In this document: in pieces, positions 31,806 through 43,475 of the stretch | Layout of the letters: the number at the start of each line of letters is the position of its first letter | How positions within the stretch are numbered: position 1 is the stretch's first letter | NCBI GenBank assembly: GCA_043228905.1 | Contig: JBHGNT010000004.1 | Location: forward strand, 5,394,001-5,458,000 | Source of the DNA: Azolla caroliniana | Lineage: Eukaryota; Polypodiophyta | Direction of reading: 5' to 3' | DNA length: 64,000 nt | Notes under the pieces: generated by a model | Told to the model about the DNA's origin: nothing | What the model saw: the letters and a program-made list of their open reading frames with translations, nothing else | Database searches by the model: none | Position numbers and translations under genes: made by a program

Positions 31806-32496
31806 TGTCGCGTTGTTACGCGCGTACGTGGAGAACGAGGCAGGACCACCGGGGCCTCGGACCGAGAAATAACCGAATGAAGGGAGGGGAAGGACTCTTA
31901 CGATGTAATTCACACGCGCACAGACCCACAGAATCACCGGAATTGCAATTAGCTACAAAACGCCAGATGGAGACAGAATGAACGTTTACGTATGTATATA
32001 TAAATCAACGTGTTACAACCGGCAAGCCGGCGAGTGATGGGCACCAACGCCTACGCACACGCACACACACACACACACACAGAACGCGAGATGGAGACTC
32101 TGCCGGTAGCACTCGAGCGTCCCGCAGAGTAGAGTCAGCCTCCCAAAACCTGCACAGAACAATTAAAGGGGGGACGGAGGAGAGGAGAAGGGCTTGGTCC
32201 CTGTCTAGCAGCACTTCGTCCTCTGTTAAAACGCGATATATTTTCCATACCTCTCCCTCTCTTTTATAGCCTATGGAGAGAGGCCGTTACCATCTGTCAC
32301 ATCATGTTTATTCCCTGTCCTTTCGGACAGGGATACACCTCGATTCTCTCCCTACTGAATGTGTGCTACTTAGGATTTCACCTCAGGCGACTTGTACCTA
32401 CCTACGGACTATACAACAAAACTTGTGCCCACGTGTAAGGGCCAGTTTACGCACATTATACTCGATTTCTACCTAGGGACGGTTTTCTCCACGACA
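31806..32496 (-). repeat. gypsy-1b 5' LTR
   Basis: 691 bp, TGTCGTGGAG...CAACGCGACA on the minus strand, adjoining the primer site (minus TGGTGAACCTGATGTG). CA microsatellite near 32058-32080. Confidence 0.93.
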
Positions 32497-32568
32497 ACGG
32501 TATGACGGTGCCACGAGGGAGAGTGTGGAGCAAGCCACCCTCTCGACATGCGGATAAGGGTGACCCGG

Positions 32569-33282
32569 TGTCATGAAGATTTTCGTCCATAGGGGGAAAA
32601 CCGAGCGGAGTGAGCAAAACCGGGGTGTGCAACGTTGCACATGCACATGATGTACTTGTAAATATTAATAAGAACAAATGTAAATTGTAAGAAATACACC
32701 ACAAGATTCCTAAATGTAAATGTGATGTGCACTTATGTGCACATCCACATGAGGAAGAGAGTGGTACATAGGAGTACGAGGTGAGTAAGGGGCATAGTAG
32801 TATGTGTGAGGAGTGGGAGTTAGGGCCCCATCAATCCCTCCTCCAAGAATCCAAGGAAATATCCCCCATTGAATGAAGGGGATATTTAGTCTCTCCCTTT
32901 TGTAACGGCTTCCTCTCCTTATGCTATAAAAGGAGAGGAAGGGGCACCATTGAAAGGGTTGCCTATTTTGAGTGAGAAGAGGTATACCACTTAGGTCGAG
33001 GGTTTCTATTCGGTTTAGGGTTTCTTCATTTCTTTCTTTACTTATCCGATTAGGGTTTACATTCTACTTATGTTTTTAGTCCGGCCCACGTGGCCGCGGT
33101 TGTAATCGCATTGAGGTTTTCATGCCCATAATATACATAACTTCTTAAATCTTGTCTCTTTCTACTTTCTCTACCGTGTTAATCTCTTCCACTTTGCTCA
33201 TACCCGTCTTCCCATCTACTCCCTAGTCCAAGACCCTCGTGGTCCCGCCTTATTCTACACGCACGCGCGTAGTAACGCGACA
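32569..33282 (+). repeat. solo LTR of a further Ty3 family
   Basis: 714 bp, TGTCATGAAGATTTTC...AACGCGACA, flanked by CCGG at 32565-32568 and 33283-33286 and with no internal region. The start resembles gypsy-1 and gypsy-2 LTRs, and a CTATAAAAGG TATA box lies near 32921. It is the product of LTR-LTR recombination inside gypsy-2. Confidence 0.92.
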
Positions 33283-33286
33283 CCGG

Positions 33287-34635
33287 GAAAGGGTCGGGAA
33301 GACAAATCGAGGCCCAAGGAGGATCCTTCGCACCAGATCTAGAGACTTCGGCAGTCGGCAGCGGAGCCGACGTAAGACCAGGAGACGGACGGTGGCGGCG
33401 AGGGTACGAGGGAAAAGGGGCAGCCAATGGGTGTTCCTATGGGATCCTCACACCGATCCGGAGACACCGTTAGTCCAAGCCAACATGGTAACGTGAGACC
33501 GAGCATGAAGGAGGGTGGCGGCAGGAAACGAGAACTGGCGATGTGGGAAGTGTGGATGGGCGATCCTATGGCGATACTTACACCGATCCGGAGACACCGG
33601 CAGTTCAAGCCGACATGGCAACGTGAGACCCAGTGAGAAGGACGGTGGCGGCAGGTGAACGGGATCAGGCAAAAGGAGCGGCAAGGAGGTATGAGGCCGG
33701 CGAGGCAGCCACAACCCAAAACCAGACCTTTCGACAAGGTCGATGGGAGGTGGACGAAGAAGAAAAGGGAAGGCGTTCCTACGACGATCCTTACACCAAT
33801 CCGGAGACACATTTCAAGCCGACATGGCAATGTGAGATCGAGTGTGAAGGACGGTGGCGGCAGGAAGCGGGAACCGACGATGCAGGAAGAGCGGACCGAG
33901 AGCTGGCAAGGCCGGAGTTGATGAGGGCCGAAACCCTTACCGGCTGGTTACGGTTTCGGAAGGAAGCCGGTGGGGGGGGTAAGCACGGGGCGAAATAAGA
34001 GATCTGCGAGTGGCCATCGAGGGCCAAAGCAAGCACGAGTACGGGATGGCGTTGGGTAGAGACCGTGCCGAACAAGCATGGTGGAGGACACCGCACGACG
34101 CGGCGACCATAAAAGGAACAAGGAGCACATAATGAGGTCACCTAAGGACCGAAGAACGAGCACGCATTCGGGGAACGATAACGGCACACAGGAAGAACCT
34201 GCAGAAGGCGAACGGGAGATGTTCGGGATGTAGAAACAATCGAACCAACGGAGGGACACGAGCACGCGGAGGTGTCAAAAAGAAAGTACGCGCGCGGTGG
34301 ATGGTTGACAGAGGCAAGCGGGCCACGACGAATGTTCCTCAAGCGTAGAACACCAGGCGCACGGTGGAGAGCGGAGCGTGCCTACGGCCGAGCGGAGGGC
34401 CAACAACGGGGCATGCATACAAGGGGGTCGCGGCGGACGACCTATTGACGGGTCGAACAAACCTACCGAGAGGCAAGCGCAAAGGAGGAACCGGAACCGA
34501 CGGTTCAAACCGGCAGCAGTCGACGCGGCAAGCCGGGATGCAGGTCACGGGGGACCAATTTCTCACCAACCCGAATCTTTCGCCTTTCTCCGGATTTGGC
34601 ACGTACCAGTGGACTTGCGGTTTGGTGGGGGTGAA
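33287..34635 (+). repeat. gypsy-2 internal repeat-rich region
   Basis: Recurring units of roughly 100-170 bp, each with a CACCGATCCGGAGACACC-like segment, then CAAGCCGACATGGCAACGTGAGA and a GGACGGTGGCGGCAGG segment. They occur near 33340, 33450, 33570 and 33790, with related blocks near 25050 and 25200 on the other side of gypsy-1b. No convincing protein is encoded. It ends with the polypurine tract GGTGGGGGTGAA. Confidence 0.7.
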
Positions 34636-35378
34636 TGTCGTGAAGATTTCAGGCCACGGTGAGAAATCGGAGAATGTTGGAAGGATCGGCAAGGTGCACC
34701 ATTTGCACCCACCCTTGTACAGAATTAGCATAGGGGCTAGGGGGTGCCTTCGTGGCGCCGAATAGGATCCCATGTAATATGGGATTTATCCCACATTGTA
34801 ACCTCCTTCCCTCCTTGGGCTATAAAATGAAGGAAGGGGACTCTTGTATGGGGTTGCCCATTTTGAGTTAGGAGGGTATATCGTTAGATTTAGGCTTAGG
34901 TAGTTTCTTTCTTCTTCTCCTTCTTCTTCTTCTTCGTCGTCGTGTGGGTTGAGAGTTCGTGTCTGTTTAGGGTTTGCTTCGGCTCGGTCCCTTGTGCAAG
35001 ACCCCGCTCGGCGCGACGAGCCCGAGAGCTCCCCCGATCGGCGGCTTGGCAACAGACTGTCGTTGCAACCCACCCTACCTTGGTCCGGCTCGAAGCCGGG
35101 GTTGTATCTCTTCCATTGTAATATATATATATATATATATATATGTTTGGTTGTGCACATCCGTGTCTCTGGTAGTGTCGGGTGTTCCCACCCCTTTTTG
35201 TTTTCCGTGCATAAGAGTCGGTATAGCGCGCGCAAGCTCTCTCTCTCTCTCACTCTCTCCCTCGTGTTTAGTTGCCTCCGAGACATGTCTGGAGTTGGTT
35301 TCTCGGCATCCCTTCCTCCCTCGTCTGAGACCCCAATGGTCCTGCCCCTTCTACACGCACGCGCGTAACAACGCCACA
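34636..35378 (+). repeat. gypsy-2 3' LTR
   Basis: 743 bp, same termini as the 5' LTR except for small differences at the extreme end (GCCACA versus GCGACA). It carries a longer AT microsatellite (about 35121-35144). Followed by the ACGT duplication and the resumed copia-C2 LTR. Confidence 0.93.
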
Positions 35379-35775
35379 ACGTGTGCGTAAACACAGAGTA
35401 CATACACAGTTTGGAAATAAGACAATTCGGTAAACTCAGAAAACACAGAGACGGAGATGGAGAGAGAGAGAGAGAGAGAGTAGACACTCAATTCTATTTC
35501 AAAAAATGACACTCTGTACATACTTCGTGCTCAGTGAGCACCTTTTATACAAGCCCTGACTATCGGGCTGACACAAGTACTGACAGTACTTGACTAGTCA
35601 TAAATGAGCCTCCTACACTAACTCCCAAAATTATTCCTTACGAGGAATACCGTACTAACGGCCTTTCGGTTTATGCACCGATATGGCCACGTTATGCGTA
35701 CTGTTTTACGCACCTAGTCTACGCACTAGGTTATGCACCGTGTTACGCACCCAATGTTGAGCTTGTCACTCAACA
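35379..35775 (-). repeat. copia-C2 3' LTR, remainder
   Basis: Continues 22510-22524 after gypsy-2. Contains the palindrome (35574-35592), TATA box (plus CCTTTTATACAAG near 35540) and GTGCGTAA repeats, and ends at the LTR start TGTTGAGTGAC on the minus strand. The purine tract CTTGAGGGGGAG (minus) lies at 35776-35787. Confidence 0.92.
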
Positions 35776-35787
35776 CTCCCCCTCAAG

Positions 35788-36643
35788 CTCAACTTGAGGT
35801 TCCGTCCGCTCTTCCAAATCTACGTTCCGGTTCCTTCTGGCTTCACGCCTCGCTCGCGCTCCTCGACCCGTTCGATTCCGCGCGCTTCGACCCTTCCGGT
35901 CGGCTTGTCTGCTTGTTCGGCCCTTCTCGGCTCCCTTGCTGTCACGGTGTTGGCGCGTCCTTCACTGCCCTTTTCTCCGCTTGGCCCTCAATCAATTCAT
36001 AATAACCAAATCGAACATTTCGATTGAGTCGAACGTTTCTTATTCAATTCCGCTTTCATCCGAATTGGTTGTCTCCAATTCCTCTTTAGTCTTTAGGCCT
36101 TTGACAATGTCAGACCATGTCTTGGTCTTGGCCTTACCTGCCCCTAATTCGGTTGTCCTTGGCTCTTCCCTACGATTACGGCCCTTGCTCTCTTCTTCGG
36201 CTTCTTCAGCCAGCCCGGAATCGAATTCTACATCCAACTCCGCATCACGATCACTTCCGCCGCAATGATCACCTCCGCTCCTTTCACTCTCTTGTTCCTG
36301 TCTCCCCCTCAAGTTCGGCGTGTCGAGGTGACGCAACCCAAGCTCACACGAGAAATGTCGTAACTTGTCGAGACCAAGAGGCTTGGTGAAAATGTCGGCA
36401 ACCTGTCGATCCGTCGGAACATACGCTAGTTTGATGTCACCTGAAAGGACCCGCTCGCGGATAAAATGGTAATACACCTCAATATGCTTGGTCCGGACGT
36501 GGAATACAGGGTTTTTTGCAAGGTGGATACTGTTGAAGTTGTCGCAATAGATCGTCGTCGGATTGGACACCTCTACATGCAGATCTCGTAACAGTCGTTT
36601 CAGCCAAATGACTTCGCACGTAGCGACAGTCGCCCCTCGATAT
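35788..36643 (-). pseudogene. copia-C2 RNase H C-terminus and 3' tail
   Basis: Minus-strand Y-R-G-A-T-V-A-T-C-E-V-I-W, then DNFNSIHLAKNPVFHVRTKH and ADIFTKPLGLDKL. The frame runs on for about 100 residues of acidic and basic sequence (EEAEEESKGRNRR; KTWSDIVKGLKTKEELE) to about 36040, beyond the usual copia C-terminus. Between 36040 and 35788 I see no coding. Copia-C1 lacks this tail through a deletion. Confidence 0.8.
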
Positions 36644-37321
36644 TGACGAGAAATCGATGCGGAATAGATCACAATAAACGAACTACACGCTGAAATACGA
36701 ATTACAGAAATATGCCAAGAAAAGACAAGATGAACAATGGTGCACAGAGATTTACATGGAAACCCTAAAACGGGGAAAATCACGAGTGAAAAGAATCTTC
36801 ACTATACAAAGTGGATATACAACACCGAGAGGAATACAACACTCTGTCGAGTGTATCAACCGCATAGGGCTCTTCGCGTCTGTTGTTACTCACACAGCTA
36901 TGGCGCGGCTCACACACACACTCTCTCTCTCGCTCTCCTGCACACTACAACTTCTGTACACTGTTCTATACACATCATAAAGTTTGCCCTAGTTGCATAT
37001 ATACTTACGCAACTTCCGTCTATTTACATACGTAGCCCTCATGGGGCGCACATCTAGACTATTTACAATTATAGTCTCCTGAGTTGGCTATGTACACGAT
37101 TCCGGTTTCGGGCTCGGCCTATCGTCCTTGGTCGAGTCCCTCATCAACTCGGCTCCTCTCTCTCCCCATCCAGAGAGACTTGTTTCCTAACAACATCATT
37201 ATTATTACCATAATAATAATAGTCGAATTCTCAAATAGTCGACTCACTGTTTTCGGCTCTTCGACTATCGGCTTTTCGAATTGTCGGCTCTTCCTTCCAC
37301 TGGAGGGACATATTCCCAACA
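36644..37321 (-). repeat. solo LTR of a copia family
   Basis: 678 bp, TG...CA, flanked by GATAT at 36639-36643 and 37322-37326, exactly splitting the TEAEY/RGATVA sequence of copia-C2 RNase H. On the minus strand it starts TGTTGGGAATATG, and its leader (near 36740-36830) resembles that of copia-A1. Orientation is minus. An ATT/ATA microsatellite is near 37195-37222. Confidence 0.92.
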
Positions 37322-39748
37322 GATATTCGGCCTCCGTGTTCGACAGTGCCACTGTCAACTGCTTTTTGCTGCTCCACGCGATCGCCACACTTCCCAGTGA
37401 GAATGTGTATCCAGATGTGGATCTACAATCGTGGGCATTTTTGGCCCAATCGGAATCCGTGTAGCCAACTAACTGTTCGGCTACACCTAGTCGATATAGC
37501 AATGCCATGTCTTTCATGCCGATTACATATCGCAATATCCTTTGTGCGCACTAAAAGTGTTTGGCCATAGGTTGCGACATAAATTGACTAATTAAGTCGA
37601 TCGGGTAGCTAAGATCCGACCGAGTAATCATCAAATAAATGAGGCTTCCGACAATCTGTCGAAACCGTTGTGGGTCGCATGCCTTTCCCGAATCTCAGCG
37701 AAGCTTTGCGTTTCTATCCAGAGGGGTCGAGATGGGCTTACAGTTTGCCATCCCGAACTTGAAGATCAAATTCAGCGTGTAATGACGATGGCTGATCAAT
37801 ATGCCTTCAAGGGTACGGATCACATTGATCCCGAGGAAGTAATGAAGGTCTCCAAGATCCTTCATTTCAAATGATGCCACAAGTTGAGACTTTGCACGGC
37901 GGATTTTGTTCAGGTCGGCACCGACGATGACTAAATCATCAACATATAACAGAAGGCTTAGCGGGCCGTGTTGACCTTGTCGAACAAATAGTCAAACTTC
38001 GATGTTGAAAACCCCATCTTACACAACCGTTGCATAATCTTTGCATTCCAAGCTTGTGGGGATTGCTTGAGTCTGTAAAGTGACTTCTTCAATCGGCAAA
38101 CTGCCGAAGTGTTCTGTTCAGATAGAAATCCGGGTGGCTGTACCATGTACACCTGTTCCTCAAGATCGCCTTGCAGGAACGCGTTCTTTACATCCATTTG
38201 ATGTAAATGCCACCCCTTCGCCACTACTACAGCTAGCAAGACACGCACGGTAGTCATCTTCGCAACCAGCGCGAAGGTCTCATCGTAATCCACGTCGTGC
38301 TTTTGCGCATAGCCTTTTGCAACTAAATGGGCCTTATAGCGGTTGACAGAGCCGTCAGTGTTGTACTTGACCTTGTACACCCATTGGCATCCAATCGGCT
38401 TTACACCCTTCAGTGCGTCAACCAAGTCCCACGTCTCATTCTGCGTTAAAGCGCGCATCTCTTCCTCCATTGCGGCATGCCAGTTCGCGTCTTTCGTTGC
38501 TTCTACGTAGCTCTTCGACTCACGCACTTCCGCGACTCGCGTCATGTACGCATAATGGTGCGCCATGTATTCATTGTATATGTATCTCTTAAGGGGGTTC
38601 TTCAGGCGGGTAGATCGGCGTAATTCGTGATTACCCGATTTCATGACCTTTTCGGCCGATTTTGACCTCTTCCACGGAGGTTCCTTTACGATCAGCTCGA
38701 TGTCATATTCGCTCCGAACTGACTCAGCACTGCCGAAATCGTACTCCGGCATTTTCTTCTTGCCCTTCTCCTTGCGCGTAAACCGTCTCCTCGGTTCTTT
38801 ACGCGGGGACATCATGGTCAAGTCTCCACTACTCGCCATCACTTCAATAGGTTGGTCATTTTGGCTCAACCCTTCATTCGGCCCACTTAGCCGAAATGAG
38901 ATCGGACTCTCTCTCAGAGCTCCGATTTCCTCATCATGTAGAGGCATCTCAGCCTCGCTGACTTCTTCCTCAGAATTCGGAATGGAGTCATGAGGGGTTG
39001 GAGGTGAAGGCAAGTACCACGAAGCGGATTCATCGAACACGACATCTCGACTTACACGTACTTCCTTTGTTCGGGGGTGATAACACTTATACCCCTTCTG
39101 CTCGTATGGATAGCCGACTAAGATGCACTTTTCGGCTTTGGCGTCCAGCTTCCTCCTCTTTTCCTTCGATACGTGTACATATGCAATGCTACCGAAAATC
39201 CTCAAGTGTGCCAAGTTCGGCTTCTTCCCGAAATACAATTCATGTGGCGACACTCCTCCATTAGCAGAAGTTTGATTCTGCAGGTATACAGCCGTCCTCA
39301 CGGCTTCGGCCCAATAGAATTTCAGCATATGCTTCTCTGCAAGCATTGCCCTGGCTGCTTCTTCGATTGTCCAATTCTTCCGCTCGGCCACGCCGTTCTA
39401 CTACGGTGTGTATTTTCATGAGAATTCACCTCGAATTCCCTCCTTCTGTAAATAACTTGTGAACTGGTCGGAGAAGTACTCCTTCCCGCCATCGAACCGT
39501 AGGCATTTGATCTTACGCCCTGTTTCCCTTTCCGCGAGGCTCTTCACCTTCAGGAAGCATGTGAAACCTTCGCTCTTCTTCGCGATCGTGCATACCCACG
39601 TGTGCCGAGTGAAGTCGTCGATGAAGGTTACAAAGTAGCGGCTTCCACCGAGACTCACGTTTTGTGCCGGACCCCACACATCCGAATGGATCAAATCCAG
39701 TGGATTTCGACTACGATTACACTCGTTGGGGAATGGAAGTCAGTGTTG
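37322..39748 (-). pseudogene. copia-C2 integrase core, RT and proximal RNase H
   Basis: From 39694 on the minus strand: integrase core (MIHSDVWGPAQNVS, CLRFDGGKEY), then after a stop near 39400 a long frame (39391-37958) with E-R-K-N, FGSIAYVHV, linker and RT up to LYRLKQSPQAW. RT active-site codons follow near 37930 in a shifted frame. RNase H Y-T-D-S-D-W-A is at about 37465. Frame breaks at 39400, 37958 and around 37690-37560 make it inactive. It shows the uninverted order lost in copia-C1. Confidence 0.9.
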
Positions 39749-39753
39749 TTTTC

Positions 39754-40209
39754 TGTTAATCGACTAATTACTAACTACTACCGATACAGAAGAGTGAACG
39801 TCGCTACTCAACGTTCTAACAAGGAATTGTGTTTTACGAACAGAAATATACTATATTAATTGGTAATTACCGTGATCGTTACTTAGTTATAAATTAGGAA
39901 GATTGCACTTAACAAAATAGACAATAGAAAGAACACAGAATCCGTACATGATATTCCTAACTTAAACTTATATTACTAAATAAACGACCTTTCTTACAAT
40001 GCCTTCGGTTCCCTTTTATAGGTATACCGAAGGTCTTTTCTCATCAAGAACTATTCCTACTTACTATCAAGAATTACAGAATTATCTAACTAACTCAGTT
40101 CTCTTCGTTCACTACTGAGTCATCGATCCGAACAGTCGCTCCGAACCGACTCCGTTTTCAACGCTTTCCCACTTGTTCGGTAAAACTGACTGTCCGGGTC
40201 CGGGTAACA
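39754..40209 (-). repeat. gypsy-3 3' LTR
   Basis: 456 bp; minus strand TGTTACCCGG...GATTAACA. The TATA box TATAAAAGGG (plus 40013-40022) fits transcription on the minus strand. No purine tract precedes it: the adjoining minus-strand bases are ACAGACGTGCCAAG. Confidence 0.93.
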
Positions 40210-40253
40210 CTTGGCACGTCTGTGGGCCAGGACCTTGTCCAGCGAACCCACGC

Positions 40254-43200
40254 CTATTCCTGTAGCTCTTCATCCGAATCGTTCAGAATATCAAAAATCG
40301 AAGGCTCTTCTGGCCTTGGATGTATTCCATCTATATCTTCCTCTTCATCTTCATCTTCATCTGTGTCACAGTCGTCATTCGGAGCAGGTTTTGAATGTTG
40401 TGATTCGGTTGGTTGCTCTGGTTCACTTATTCCGGGAGCTTGAAGAACAGGAGTCTTGCTGGTTCTTTCAGCTTCGATTTTATCCAACTGGACGGAAGTG
40501 CCTATATCATTTTTGTCGAATTCTTGCATAATACGTTGAATTTCTTCTCTGTAAAATGCCGCAATTTCGTCCATATCTTTCATGATATCCTCTTGGATAT
40601 TGTCAATATCCTTTTGTGCCATTTTAAAAAAACCTGCACCTTGGACCTGACGGTTATTTTTGTCGGCACGCAATAACTGTAATTCCGCCGCTTGTGCCGT
40701 CCATAACTTCCATCCTTGCGCAAGGGATTCGTCGATCATTTTCTTTGCTAGGTTTCGATGTTTCCCTATGATGTGTTGCACTTTGTCCTTAGTGATGCTT
40801 GCGTCGAATTGAGCGGCTTGCAACTCTTTCCGTAAATCCGTAATGGTGGCTCGGTTTTCACTTTCAGCCTGCATTAGTTTGGATTCGACTACATATATGT
40901 CCAGCCGCCTTTGTTCCGATATCTTCCGGATTTCGTTCAGTTGTTGTTCGAATGCCGATTTCTCTTTGCTCCATTCCTCCTGCTGTTCCGTAATTCTTCT
41001 GTTGACTTCTTCAAGACTCCGCTCTTTTTCTGTCAATTGACTTTCCTGTGACACTATATACCTTTCGAATTCCTCAATTTGTTCGGTATATGTATGATTG
41101 GCCGTCTTAGCTTCTTCCAGATTTTTCTGTAATTCATTTATTAATTGATTTTTTTCTTCGAGAACTTTGTATTGGCCATTCTGAATGGTTTCTATTTGTT
41201 TTTATAATTCTGTAGTTCGAAATACAGCATTGTTGGCCCTTGTTGTTTCTGCTTGACGTGCTTTCTCGGCGTCCTCCAATTTCTGCTGCCATTCTGACTC
41301 TGACGCCATAGGTCATGTCTGTGTTTCCGATTTGTTTAGACTTTCTTTTAGTTCTTTATTTTCTGTCTGTATGTTACAAAACTGACGTTTCAGCACCTCC
41401 GCCGATGCTTATACACTTTTGTATCTTTCAGCCATATCACTGCCTGCTTTGCGTGCCTTTTCATATTCTCTATGAATTTCGACCAGTGCTTCATGTAATG
41501 GTGGCATTTCAATAGCCTCCCCTCTATTCTGTGCATTTCTTTTCCGGCCGATTTTCTCTATCTCTGCTTTTTCTTGAGGTTCCAACACTCCTCGTAAGGA
41601 CTTCTGTATCATTATTCGGTCATGATGTTCTTGAGCCAGCCGTTCTGATACTTCTGTCAATCTTCTATGAATTTCGACCAGTGCTTCATGTAATGGTGGC
41701 ATTTCAATAGCCTCCCCTCTATTCTGTGCATTTCTTTTCCGGCCGATTTTCTCTATCTCTGCTTTTTCTTGAGGTTCCAACACTCCTCGTAAGGACTTCT
41801 GTATCATTATTCGGTCATGATGTTCTTGAGCCAGCCGTTCTGATACTTCTGTCAATCTTCTATGAATTTCGACCAGTGCTTCATGTAATGGTGGCATTTC
41901 AATAGCCTCCCCTCTATTCTATGCATTTCTTTTCCGGCCGATTTTCTCTATCTCTGCTTTTTCTTGAGGTTCCAACACTCCTCGTAAGGACTTCTGTATC
42001 ATTATTCGGTCATGATGTTCTTGAGCCAGCCATTCTGATACTTCTGTCAATCTTCTAGCCAACCATTCAACCAGTTCGTATGAAGTTCCGAACTGTAAAA
42101 TGGCAGCTAATTCATGTGCTGCTGGTGGAATATCCAAGCACCCATGTGCTTCCCGAATTGCTACTTTTGAAGATTGTCCTTGTTGAAGTTGTGTCGAAAC
42201 GCTCTCATTCCCTGGTTTTATTACTTCTGTTACTACAGGCGTATTCGAATTTTCCTTTGTGCGTTGCCTTTTCGGTGCTGACTCATCACTGTTTTCTTGT
42301 TGGAATTGCCGATTAGCCTTTTGTTTAACCCTTGTCCTTTGTGGCATCTTCTCTGCTTGTTGTCGATTTTCTGTCGACTGCTGCTTGTTTATCAAATGGT
42401 CAACTGTTTCTTGTTCGGCTGCTGGTTGCCTGTTTTCGGAATTCTCTGGTCTTGGTGGTTCCGACTGAGGCATTTCCGTTTGTATATTATCGGCATGTGC
42501 CGATTCTTCCTCTATCCATTCTTCATGTGCTACCTGTCGGTGTCTTCGAGGTGCTTGTACTATCGGTGGTCTTCTTGACTGAACAGGAGTTTCTGATTCT
42601 TGAATCGGAAACAATACCGATAGCCAACGACCAAAAATTTGCTTCATTGGTTTTCCTGTTTTTACCCCTTGTAGCTGCTCTCTCAGAGCTTCCCCCGACA
42701 ATAGTGGCCAGTTGAAATCCTCTTTTTCGTATGCGGCTATGATAAACCCAGCCCTTTTTTTCGGCATACGATAAAAACGGGGACTGACAAATCCCACCTC
42801 TAGTAAAAATCTAGCCACTTCATGGAAAAACTCATCCCGACCTCCATAAGTCTGATATGCTTTTGCCGAGGGTGAGTATTCTCCGAAATACAATTGGAGT
42901 GCTTCTGATGAAGGTTTTTTAACTGCATCAAAGCCTCCTCTTGGCATCTGTAATGCATTTCGTATTTTCTTTGTGGTGACCTTGGTGATGTCTAATTGTT
43001 GTACCAATTCTTCCGCCTGCGGATGAGGTTCCGCTTCTGCTACTTTGATGAAACCTTGTAAGTTTCTCTCATGAAGCCACAGTCGCAGTTTTTCAGACAC
43101 AGGAATCGGCATGACTTCTGTGTTTGCTTGTTCTGAATCACTTGTCGATGACGGTTGGAAATCTGCACAGCTTCTGTAGCGATGAAAATCAGAAAAACAG

Positions 43201-43316
43201 AGTTTGGGCGAGCTAGGGCACGAAGGCTCAGAATGTTTCGAGATCTGCACTCGTTTCTGTTGCTTTGGCGACACAGAAGATACAGAAATATGCTTTAAAG
43301 ATATTAACTTATGCAT
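40254..43316 (-). pseudogene. gypsy-3 ORF2: large coiled-coil protein of unknown function
   Basis: About 1,021 codons from the ATG at 43316 in one frame, interrupted by four stops (41919-41921 TAG, 41409-41411 TAA, 41313-41315 TGA, 41202-41204 TAA). Each stop is one C-to-T step from a sense codon. The N-terminal ~250 residues form a probable globular domain (EKLRLWLHERNLQGFIKVAE; FYRMPKKRAGFIIAAYEKED). Then comes a Gln/Glu/Arg-rich linker with basic clusters, three 65-residue repeats, a long Glu/Lys/Gln coiled coil, and an acidic Asp/Glu C-terminus ending ILNDSDEELQE. There is no signal peptide or clear membrane segment. The position matches the env-like ORF of Athila elements, but the sequence does not look like an envelope protein. 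I do not recognise the family. Confidence 0.75.
41470..42054. repeat. three 195-bp tandem repeats in gypsy-3 ORF2
   Basis: Units start at 41470, 41665 and 41860, each 195 bp (65 codons: EMPPLHEALVEIHRRL ... EPQEKAEIEKIGRKRNA). They are almost identical, so the expansion is recent. The third unit carries a CAG-to-TAG change (41919-41921) absent from the other two, proving that the stop arose after the repeat formed. Confidence 0.95.
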
Positions 43317-43475
43317 TATGACTAAAGAATAGTAATTGCTATTAATGTAGGAATTAATTAGTATTAACTCTACGTGTAGTGGTTGTACCACTTACTAATA
43401 ATAATGCAATTCCTCTTCCTATTTATAGTCGATTCAGACTGTTATGGCAAGATTCTATTTCTGCATTGACAAGAA

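Larger units (their letters stand above)
25401..32496 (-). mobile_element. gypsy-1b: decayed minus-strand relative of gypsy-1
   Basis: 7,096 bp; LTRs of 691 bp each (25401-26091 and 31806-32496); target duplication ACGG (25397-25400, 32497-32500). Same gene order and protein blocks as gypsy-1, including D-H-G protease, F-L-D-D RT and DD34E integrase, with many frame breaks. It is inserted in gypsy-2. Confidence 0.95.
22525..35378 (+). mobile_element. gypsy-2: Ty3-type element with gag remnant but no pol
   Basis: LTRs 22525-23273 and 34636-35378; target duplication ACGT (22521-22524, 35379-35382). Its own internal sequence (23274-25400, 32501-32568, 33287-34635) encodes a degenerate Gag and a repeat-rich stretch. 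I see no protease, RT or integrase, so it looks like a large non-autonomous derivative of the gypsy-1 clade, sharing its LTR termini, primer site and 4-bp duplication. It hosts gypsy-1b and a solo LTR. Confidence 0.9.

Noticed and set aside
40254-43316. Calling gypsy-3 ORF2 an envelope protein
   Set aside because: Position fits, but no signal peptide, transmembrane anchor, fusion-peptide-like segment or cleavage site is visible.
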